Of a stretch of DNA of 9,614 nt, positions 1 through 4,708 are shown in pieces. The position numbers were made by a program, and so were the translations under genes. Each line of letters opens with the position of its first letter. Positions within the stretch are counted from its first letter, which is position 1. Source of the DNA: UBA5216 sp040081205 (lineage in GTDB: Bacteria; Pseudomonadota; Gammaproteobacteria; Burkholderiales; SG8-41); NCBI GenBank assembly GCA_040081205.1, contig JBEBHE010000174.1, forward strand, positions 1 through 9,614, in the 5' to 3' direction. Under the pieces are notes generated by a model. That model was not told the origin of the DNA and did not search any database. It saw only the letters and a list, made by a program, of their open reading frames with translations.

Positions 1-326
1 ATCTGGCGAATCGCGTTTCTGCGATTGCTCGGGTCGAGCGACCCCACGCCGACAAAACGCCCGGGATACGCTTTCACAATGTCGGCGACGTCCTGATTGC
101 TCACCGAGCCGTAGAGGCCGGAGTAGCGGCCCATAACCACGCCGGTGGTTACTCCCGCCGCATCCATTTCGTCGAGCAGCATCGGCATCGATTTTGCCTG
201 CGCCGAGGGCGCGGGCTCCATGCCGTGTTGTCGCGTAAGACGATCGCGGCGGTCGGAGCCCGCGTACATAATCATGTCGAGAAAACCTTTTAACGGCGGG
301 CGCAGGCGAAAGTCGATGATGGGCAT
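1..326 (-). CDS. Amidohydrolase-2-like (ACMSD-type) protein, 3' end outside window
   Basis: Only the first 108 codons are in the window; the gene runs off the left edge. The start is the ATG read leftward from 326, preceded at six bases by a good ribosome binding site (AAGGAA, 333-338). The fragment aligns without gaps to the first 108 residues of the protein encoded at 2332-3174, with about 62 identities counted by eye, so the two are paralogues. Shared blocks are IIDFRLRPP (residues 3-11), GFLDM (14-18), LLDEM (50-54) and YPG (87-89). In the amidohydrolase-2 family the N-terminal strand normally carries a metal-binding His-x-His; here the residues are Arg7-x-Arg9. The gene starts 17 bases after the stop of the reductase gene upstream, so it is probably the third gene of a minus-strand operon. 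Substrate unknown. Family membership rests mainly on the paralogue. Confidence 0.85.
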   Translation of the reverse strand, partial: MPIIDFRLRPPLKGFLDMIMYAGSDRRDRLTRQHGMEPAPSAQAKSMPMLLDEMDAAGVTTGVVMGRYSGLYGSVSNQDVADIVKAYPGRFVGVGSLDPSNRRNAIRQ

Positions 327-343
327 GATACGTTCCTTGGCCG

Positions 344-1216
344 TTATTTTGCCGCGCGCCACAACTCGGCGACGGTAGACATATCACGCTCACCCAAGCC
401 GCGTAGCGCGAGCAAGCGATAGATTTCTTGTGCCGCGCCCAGCATGAAAATGGGGGCCGTGGCTTTTGTGGCGAGTGCCTGGCCGAGCATCATGTCTTCG
501 CACACATGATCGACAGTCACACGCGGCGGATCGTATTCGCCGCTGACAAGGCGCGGGCCAAAGGCTTCGAGCGCTTTGCTGGGTGCGCCCTGCATCAGCG
601 CATCAAATGTTTTTTTCGAATCAACGCCGTGACGCGCGCCGAGCATCAACGCCTCGTTCACCAGCGCGACCGTACCGTAACTCAGGATGTTGCTGATGAT
701 TTTGACGGTATGGCCGTCGCCTACCGGCCCGAGATGCAGGAACGTGTCGCCCATCGCTTTCAGCGCAGGCATCGCCTGATCGATATGCGCTTGTGCGCCG
801 CCAATAAAGAACGCAAGGTTTCCCTGTTTTGCGCCTGCAACGCCGCGCGTCATTCCGGCATCGACAAGGCCGATTTTGCGTTCGGCCAGCAACGTGGCCA
901 ATTCGCGCGTGTTCTGCGGATTGCTGGTTGAGCAATCGACAATCACGCTGCCGGCGGCCATCGTTTGCGCAAGCCCATTTTCACCGCGCACGCAGGCGTC
1001 GACTTCGCGCGACGTTGGCAGACTGAGTATCGCAATGCTCGCGCCAGCGGCTGCTTCCGCGGTTGTGCCCGCTACTTTTGCACCCAGTGCCTGTAAGCGC
1101 TGCGCCGGTTCGGGCCTGCGATGTTTGAGTACGGTGACCGAAAAACCTTTCTTCAGCAGATTGGCTACCATCGGCTCGCCCATTGCGCCGATGCCTATGA
1201 ATGCAACGTGAGTCAT
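344..1216 (-). CDS. NAD(P)-dependent 3-hydroxyisobutyrate-dehydrogenase-family oxidoreductase
   Basis: A 290-residue protein of the usual length for beta-hydroxyacid dehydrogenases. The N-terminal Rossmann domain opens with VAFIGIGAMGEPM (residues 4-16), the dinucleotide-binding signature of the family. DCSTSNP (94-100) forms the conserved cofactor and substrate loop. The catalytic lysine is Lys172, in VKIISN (171-176), with the family Asn176 four residues later. The helical C-terminal domain follows. The substrate loop, normally DAPVSGG, reads DAGMTRG (119-125), so Arg124 replaces a small residue; this suggests an acidic substrate head group, possibly a carboxylate or sulfonate (inference). 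The members of this family reduce or oxidise small 3-hydroxyacids, semialdehydes, tartronate semialdehyde or sulfolactaldehyde; sequence alone does not decide between them. Start: ATG at 1216 with a ribosome binding site AAAGGTG near 1222-1229. It lies 36 bases downstream of the 2-hydroxyacid dehydrogenase gene and 17 bases upstream of the partial amidohydrolase gene. Confidence 0.92.
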   Translation of the reverse strand: MTHVAFIGIGAMGEPMVANLLKKGFSVTVLKHRRPEPAQRLQALGAKVAGTTAEAAAGASIAILSLPTSREVDACVRGENGLAQTMAAGSVIVDCSTSNPQNTRELATLLAERKIGLVDAGMTRGVAGAKQGNLAFFIGGAQAHIDQAMPALKAMGDTFLHLGPVGDGHTVKIISNILSYGTVALVNEALMLGARHGVDSKKTFDALMQGAPSKALEAFGPRLVSGEYDPPRVTVDHVCEDMMLGQALATKATAPIFMLGAAQEIYRLLALRGLGERDMSTVAELWRAAK

Positions 1217-1252
1217 GAATGCACCTTTATCGTAACTATTTGTTTTTAAACA

Positions 1253-2218
1253 TTATTTTATATTGACAACATTGGCCAAGAGCTCGCCGTTCAGCAGGCG
1301 GTCGATGTTGGCGCGCACCATCATCGACATGCGATCAATCGCTTCGCGCGTTTCCGCGCCGATGTGCGGTGTAACATAAACGCGCGGGTCCTTAAGCAGC
1401 GCATCGGCAGGATCGGCGGGTTCGGTCCACCATACATCGCTGCCGTAGCCGCCGAGTTTGCCGGATGCAAGCGCTTGCTCGAGTGCCGCACGATTGACGT
1501 TATTTCCGCGTGAGACGTTGATGAGCATCGCACCGGGTTTCATGGCGGCGAATTCCGCTTCGCCGATCAGATTGTAGGTGGCGTCATTCAACGGCAGTGC
1601 GAGAACGACCACGTCAGATTGCGCAATGGCTTTTTTGAAATCCGCCACCGAAAACACCGCGCTGATGCCGGCGGCACGCGCATCGTCGTCGAGTACGGCG
1701 CTGCGCCGCACGCCGATGACGCGCATATCGAATGCGTGTGCCATGCGTGCCACGGCCTGTCCGATGCGGCCAATGCCGGCGATGCAAATCGTTTTGCCGG
1801 CCAGTTCGGTGCACAACACATGGCCCATTTTGCCTTCGGCGACCGATTGCTGCATCGGCGCCATTTTTTTGGCCACACACAGCACAATGTGCCAGGTGAT
1901 CTCCGCGACCGACGCGTGGTTTGATCCGCTGGTTACTGCGAGCGGAATGCCACGCGCGCGTGCCGCTACGGCATCGGTGGCGTCATACATCACGCCGTGA
2001 TGCTGGATCAGTTTAAGTTGTTTTGCGCGCGCCAGCACATCGGCATCAACGATGCGAAAACCAAAACCCTTGTTCTGCACCACAAGGATGTCTGTGTCGG
2101 CGATCTGCGTGAGCAGTTCATCGCGGCTCGCGCAGGCGGTGATCGGCAAATAAGGTGTCAATGCGCGCTCGAGCGAATCTACGCTGACAGGCGCCTTGGT
2201 CAGAGCGGTGATTTTCAT
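1253..2218 (-). CDS. D-isomer-specific 2-hydroxyacid dehydrogenase
   Basis: A 321-residue protein with the two-domain fold of the D-2-hydroxyacid dehydrogenase family (phosphoglycerate dehydrogenase-like). Visible landmarks are the NAD-binding GIGRIG (148-153), the catalytic Arg237 in NVSRG, Glu266 in WWTEP and His285 in TPHIG, which together make the family's Arg/Glu/His triad. It should oxidise a 2-hydroxyacid to a 2-oxoacid, or the reverse, with NAD(P)H. The residues after the catalytic Arg read RGNNVN, whereas most members have Asp in the last position (RGxxVD). The reading frame is open to an ATG at 2257, but I chose the ATG at 2218 (MKITALTK) because the first beta strand begins there and the extra 13 residues look like leader sequence; neither start has a clear ribosome binding site. 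It is the first gene of the minus-strand operon and diverges from the amidohydrolase gene at 2332. Possible substrates include phosphoglycerate-like acids, simple 2-oxoacids or sulfolactate; none can be assigned. Confidence 0.92.
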   Translation of the reverse strand: MKITALTKAPVSVDSLERALTPYLPITACASRDELLTQIADTDILVVQNKGFGFRIVDADVLARAKQLKLIQHHGVMYDATDAVAARARGIPLAVTSGSNHASVAEITWHIVLCVAKKMAPMQQSVAEGKMGHVLCTELAGKTICIAGIGRIGQAVARMAHAFDMRVIGVRRSAVLDDDARAAGISAVFSVADFKKAIAQSDVVVLALPLNDATYNLIGEAEFAAMKPGAMLINVSRGNNVNRAALEQALASGKLGGYGSDVWWTEPADPADALLKDPRVYVTPHIGAETREAIDRMSMMVRANIDRLLNGELLANVVNIK

Positions 2219-2264
2219 ACTGTGAACTGTGCAGAAGGAAAGCCGAAAGTCTAGCATGCGTGGG

Positions 2265-2277
2265 GCAGGGATCCTGC
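2265..2277. repeat. Inverted repeat in divergent intergenic region (operator candidate)
   Basis: GCAGG-GAT-CCTGC is a perfect 5-bp inverted repeat with a 3-base centre. It lies roughly midway in the 113-bp region between the start codons of the divergent 2-hydroxyacid dehydrogenase and amidohydrolase genes, upstream of the -10-like TAGAAT at 2291. The position suits an operator for a regulator controlling both directions, but an arm of this length can arise by chance and no regulator gene is in the window. Confidence 0.25.
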
Positions 2278-2290
2278 GAATCGTGCGCGG

Positions 2291-2296
2291 TAGAAT
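2291..2296 (+). promoter_or_regulatory. Possible -10 box for the amidohydrolase gene at 2332
   Basis: TAGAAT matches the sigma70 -10 consensus at five of six positions and would start transcription around 2303, giving a leader of about 30 bases. No recognisable -35 hexamer lies 16-18 bases upstream, so if this is a promoter it is probably weak or activator-dependent. A ribosome binding site (TGGAG, 2318-2322) sits nine bases before the ATG. Confidence 0.4.
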
Positions 2297-2331
2297 AGCC
2301 GCTCAGGACAAAGGCTCTGGAGACATCCCGA

Positions 2332-3174
2332 ATGAAAATCATAGACTTCCGGTTGCGTCCGCCGCTGCGCGGTTTTTTAGACATGGTGATGTACACCAAT
2401 CCGCAGCGGCGCAATGTGTACACACGCCAGCTTGGTTTGGAGCCCGCGGTTTCGGCAGAACAAAAGTCGATGGAACTGCTGCTCGATGAAATGAAGGCGG
2501 TGAATGTGGTTGCCGGTGTGGTCACGGCGCGCGTGTCGGATTACTTCGGGTCGGTGACGAATGATGATGTCAAAGCCATGTGCAAGGACTATCCGGGGAA
2601 ACTCTACGGCATGGCGGCTGTCGATCCGACTAACCGCAAGCGGGCGATTCAGCAAATTGATACGGCGCTTGCCGAAGGCTTTAAGGGCGTGACCATCGAG
2701 CCCGGCGCCTATCCGGTGCCGTTGTACGCAGATGACCGCAGGCTCTATCCGATCTACGCGCATCTTGAAGATCGCAACGTGCCGACGGTGATCATGACAG
2801 GCGGCAACGCAGGCCCAGACCTGAGCTACTCGGACCCGGTGACGCTGGACCGTGTTGCCGCTGATTTTCCGAATTTGCGGATTGTGGTTTCGCACGGCAA
2901 TTGGCCGTGGGTAAGCGAAATTCTGCATGTGGCATACCGGCGCGGCAACGTATCGTTGTCGCCGGACATGTATTTTCACAACATGCCGGGGATGGATGAT
3001 TATCTGAAGGCGGCGAACTCGTGGATGTCAGAACGATTTTTCTTTGCCACCGCGTACCCACTTGCGCCGCTGAAGGAGTACACCGAATGGTTTGTCCGTC
3101 TGCCGCTGAAACCGGAAAACATGGAGCGTATCGCCTATCGCAACGCGGCTGAACTACTGGGCATAGCGCCGTGA
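2332..3174 (+). CDS. Amidohydrolase-2-family (ACMSD-like) protein with altered metal site
   Basis: A complete 280-residue TIM-barrel protein resembling the amidohydrolase-2 (ACMSD/decarboxylase-hydrolase) family, and a paralogue of the partial gene at 1-326. The strand and helix order fits a barrel: IIDFR (3-7), VVAGVVTA (59-66), LYGMAAVDP (91-99), FKGVTIEP (117-124), VPTVIMTGG (150-158), LRIVVSHGNW (182-191), FFFATAYP (236-243). Known members bind a metal through an N-terminal His-x-His, a His in the sixth strand and an Asp in the last (G-[ST]-D-x-P). Here only His188 (SHGNW) is present; the first pair is Arg7/Arg9 and the last position is Ala241 (ATAYP). The protein may therefore be metal-free, bind metal differently, or bind an anionic ligand through the arginines. 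The ATG at 2332 follows a usable ribosome binding site. It is transcribed away from the dehydrogenase operon. Family call fairly firm; reaction unknown. Confidence 0.88.
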   Translation: MKIIDFRLRPPLRGFLDMVMYTNPQRRNVYTRQLGLEPAVSAEQKSMELLLDEMKAVNVVAGVVTARVSDYFGSVTNDDVKAMCKDYPGKLYGMAAVDPTNRKRAIQQIDTALAEGFKGVTIEPGAYPVPLYADDRRLYPIYAHLEDRNVPTVIMTGGNAGPDLSYSDPVTLDRVAADFPNLRIVVSHGNWPWVSEILHVAYRRGNVSLSPDMYFHNMPGMDDYLKAANSWMSERFFFATAYPLAPLKEYTEWFVRLPLKPENMERIAYRNAAELLGIAP

Positions 3175-3189
3175 TGGGTGCAGAGCGAC

Positions 3190-3219
3190 TTGACGCCATG
3201 GCACGTACGCCGCTAAAAT
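3190..3219 (+). promoter_or_regulatory. Sigma70 promoter of grxD
   Basis: TTGACG (3190-3195) and TAAAAT (3214-3219) are separated by 18 bases and each matches the sigma70 consensus at five of six positions. Transcription should begin near 3226, leaving an AT-rich leader of about 55 bases before the glutaredoxin start codon. It begins 16 bases after the amidohydrolase stop codon, so grxD probably has its own constitutive promoter rather than depending on read-through. Confidence 0.65.
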
Positions 3220-3280
3220 AATACCCGATTAAATCTGTCGGATAATAAAATTCAGTAAATTGCTAAGTAAGGAAAATATG

Positions 3281-3586
3281 ATGAGTATTCAGGACGATAT
3301 CAAAGCACAGGTCACCAAAAACAAAGTTATGTTGTACATGAAAGGCTCGCCAGATTTTCCGCAGTGCGGCTTTTCGGCCAACGCCATTAACATTCTGCGT
3401 GAGTGCGGTGTTGAGGAGATTGCCTCCGTCAACGTGTTGGAAAATCCGGAAATCCGTCAGGGTATCAAAGAGTTTTCCAACTGGCCGACGATCCCGCAAC
3501 TGTATGTGAATGGCGAATTCGTTGGTGGCTCGGACATCGTGACCGAGATGTACCAGAGCGGCGAACTGCAAAAATTATTGAAGTAA
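3281..3586 (+). CDS. grxD: Monothiol glutaredoxin, Grx4 type
   Basis: A 101-residue single-domain monothiol glutaredoxin. The active site is CGFS (residues 29-32), preceded by the glutathione-contacting MKGSP (20-24), and followed by NWPTIPQLYVNGEFVGGSD (67-85) with the conserved cis-proline loop and GG-[SC]-D glutathione motif. CGFS glutaredoxins bind a [2Fe-2S] cluster bridged with glutathione and a BolA partner and act in cytoplasmic iron-sulfur cluster trafficking. The protein closely resembles E. coli GrxD but stops earlier, without its acidic C-terminal tail. Three starts are possible (TTG 3260, ATG 3278, ATG 3281). I prefer 3281 because AGGA at 3270-3273 is seven bases upstream and the protein then begins MSIQDDIK as in relatives; 3278 would add one Met. 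It has its own promoter and a terminator directly after the stop. This is a housekeeping gene with no evident tie to its neighbours. Confidence 0.96.
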   Translation: MSIQDDIKAQVTKNKVMLYMKGSPDFPQCGFSANAINILRECGVEEIASVNVLENPEIRQGIKEFSNWPTIPQLYVNGEFVGGSDIVTEMYQSGELQKLLK

Positions 3587-3608
3587 GCGCGTGCTGGCAG
3601 CCCGGTAG

Positions 3609-3636
3609 AAAAGGCCATGCTAAGCATGGCCTTTTT
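3609..3636. terminator. Bidirectional rho-independent terminator between grxD and the exporter gene
   Basis: A perfect 12-bp inverted repeat, AAAAGGCCATGC (3609-3620) and GCATGGCCTTTT (3624-3635), closes on a TAA loop and ends in a T run. Because the opposite arm begins with an A run, it gives a T tail on the other strand too. It lies 23 bases after the grxD stop and 22 bases beyond the stop of the minus-strand TauE/SafE gene, serving both convergent transcripts. Confidence 0.93.
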
Positions 3637-3657
3637 GCGTGGTGCTGACGGAGGAGC

Positions 3658-4425
3658 TCACACGCTGAAAGCAAACTGCATAACCAGCACCAGCGCAATC
3701 ACAAACAGCAGCCGTAACAGCCAGCGCCGGTAGGTTAGTGCGTCGATACGATGCCGATTTTTGATGCCGATGATGGTGGTCGCGGTGGCGATGGCGGCAA
3801 ACGGGAGCGTTATTGCCCATTGCGTCCAGGTGACGCCGCCCTCCATGGTGAGAATTGCCATCTGTGTCGGTTTGCCCACAGTAAAACACAGATTCAGTAC
3901 TTGCACGAACACCATGCGATCCACATTCAGCGAAAACATATACATCAGCAATGGCGGTGCCGCGACGTTCGCCGAACCTTCCGATAGTCCCGCGAGTAGT
4001 GCGAAGCCAATGCCTGAAGCTACGCGGTGACGTGACACAAACGCCCATTCGACGTGCCCCAAGTGATCGAGATACAGATACAACACGATCACACCCGCGA
4101 GTAGCAATGCAAACGGAAATCCGGGATACGCGACAAAGAGCCGTGCGCCAATGGCTGCGCCGATCAGCATACACAAGGGCATGAACCAGAAACGCCGCAG
4201 CGTCGGCAAAAACTGCCCGGTCATGGCGATGTTGGTGACCGTGGTGGCAACACACGGCAACAGCACCACGATAACCGCTGTGCGCATATCGGTCACGGCG
4301 GCGATCATCGGGGTGGCCAGCATGGGGAAACCCAATCCCAGCGCGCCCTGCACCACGCCGGCGAGTCCGAGCACGAGGGCGATCCAGATAACAGTGATGA
4401 GCGGTAGCGATTCGAAGCCGGGCAT
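3658..4425 (-). CDS. TauE/SafE-family membrane transporter, probable sulfite exporter
   Basis: A 255-residue, very hydrophobic protein with about eight predicted membrane segments (roughly residues 8-42, 47-67, 79-99, 104-121, 136-163, 171-190, 203-221, 234-254; the first and fifth blocks are long re-entrant-type stretches). The two halves repeat a glycine-rich, proline-ended pattern: GLAGVVQGALGLGFPML (20-36) and GLSEGSANVAAPPLL (146-160), typical of the TauE/SafE (former DUF81) family. Members export sulfite, sulfoacetate or other organosulfur anions from the cytoplasm. The gene diverges from xsc, whose product releases sulfite, so sulfite export is the likely role; the family also includes carriers for other anions. 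Start ATG at 4425: no clear ribosome binding site precedes it and the next Met is inside the first membrane block, so this start is the only reasonable one. The gene ends against grxD at a shared terminator. Confidence 0.9.
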   Translation of the reverse strand: MPGFESLPLITVIWIALVLGLAGVVQGALGLGFPMLATPMIAAVTDMRTAVIVVLLPCVATTVTNIAMTGQFLPTLRRFWFMPLCMLIGAAIGARLFVAYPGFPFALLLAGVIVLYLYLDHLGHVEWAFVSRHRVASGIGFALLAGLSEGSANVAAPPLLMYMFSLNVDRMVFVQVLNLCFTVGKPTQMAILTMEGGVTWTQWAITLPFAAIATATTIIGIKNRHRIDALTYRRWLLRLLFVIALVLVMQFAFSV

Positions 4426-4453
4426 GGCGGGAAACGTCGGAAAACACGCATTG

Positions 4454-4468
4454 TATCCGCAACGGATA
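4454..4468. repeat. Inverted repeat upstream of the exporter gene (operator candidate)
   Basis: TATCCG-CAA-CGGATA is a perfect 6-bp inverted repeat with a 3-base centre, 28 bases upstream of the exporter start codon. On the minus strand it adjoins and slightly overlaps a -10-like TACAAT (4450-4455), so a bound regulator would cover that region. No regulator gene is visible to pair it with; function is inference. Confidence 0.3.
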
Positions 4469-4496
4469 TTCGTCCTGAATATAATGTAAGTATTTA

Positions 4497-4526
4497 TTTT
4501 TAAATAGAATTTACTGATGCTGTCAA
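4497..4526 (-). promoter_or_regulatory. Candidate sigma70 promoter of the exporter gene
   Basis: Read on the minus strand, a perfect -35 hexamer TTGACA (4526-4521) is followed after 18 bases by TAAAAA (4502-4497), which matches the -10 consensus at four of six positions. Transcription would start near 4489 and give a leader of about 64 bases that contains the inverted repeat at 4454-4468. An alternative -10 is TACAAT at 4455-4450, which lacks a good -35. Confidence 0.4.
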
Positions 4527-4552
4527 ATGGGAAACTTTATTTTTTTGGGGTT

Positions 4553-4576
4553 GTTCGCGTATAATCGTTCGCGTAT
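4553..4576 (+). repeat. 10-bp direct repeat spanning the xsc -10 region
   Basis: GTTCGCGTAT occurs at 4553-4562 and again at 4567-4576, a 14-base period. The first copy overlaps the TATAAT at 4560 and the second covers the expected transcription start. Such a tandem pair at a promoter is compatible with a regulator site or with a local duplication; nothing else in the window repeats it. Confidence 0.5.
4560..4565 (+). promoter_or_regulatory. xsc: Probable -10 box of xsc
   Basis: TATAAT is a perfect sigma70 -10 hexamer in the region upstream of xsc. The best -35 at 18 bases spacing is TTTATT (4536-4541), matching only three positions, which is the usual pattern of an activator-dependent promoter and fits substrate induction of a sulfonate pathway. 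Transcription would start near 4572, leaving an unusually long leader of about 137 bases. Confidence 0.5.
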
Positions 4577-4595
4577 CGCCCGGGGCTGATTTGTC

Positions 4596-4612
4596 CGTTG
4601 CCCGTAGCAACG
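4596..4612 (+). promoter_or_regulatory. Hairpin in the xsc leader
   Basis: CGTTGC (4596-4601) and GCAACG (4607-4612) form a perfect 6-bp stem with a CCGTA loop. GGGG at 4582-4585 and CCCC at 4615-4618 could close it as an outer stem. There is no T run, so it is not a terminator. It may be a leader structure affecting xsc translation or mRNA stability, or may have no role. Confidence 0.4.
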
Positions 4613-4694
4613 TTCCCCAGTACAGCATTCCCGCATATATCCATGCGTAATATTTATCACATTCATCGCCACGCACCGGTTTCGTCAATTTCCC

Positions 4695-4708
4695 AGAGGG
4701 GTTCCCCT
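4695..4708 (+). promoter_or_regulatory. xsc ribosome binding site inside a palindrome
   Basis: AGAGGGG (4695-4701) is a strong Shine-Dalgarno sequence seven bases before the ATG at 4709, and it fixes the start. The spacer is its complement: AGGGGTTCCCCT (4697-4708) is a perfect 12-bp palindrome, so the site could fold as a small stem (AGGG/CCCT, loop GTTC) that hides it from the ribosome. The heptamer GTTCCCC also occurs upstream at 4612-4618 and could compete for the same G run. Confidence 0.6.

Noticed and set aside
428..931. 167-codon plus-strand frame opposite the 3-hydroxyisobutyrate-type reductase
   Set aside because: Antisense shadow with no domain; the minus-strand gene has all family motifs.
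2219..2257. Thirteen-residue upstream extension of the 2-hydroxyacid dehydrogenase
   Set aside because: The extension lacks a ribosome binding site and precedes the first beta strand of the fold, which begins at the ATG at 2218.
3620..4462. 280-codon alternative minus-strand frame over the TauE/SafE gene
   Set aside because: Arg/His-rich low-complexity translation in another frame, running through the terminator; the 3658-4425 frame gives a clear membrane protein.
4598..4708. Upstream extension of xsc from a TTG start
   Set aside because: The 37 extra residues resemble nothing in Xsc and would begin inside a leader hairpin; the ATG at 4709 has a strong ribosome binding site.
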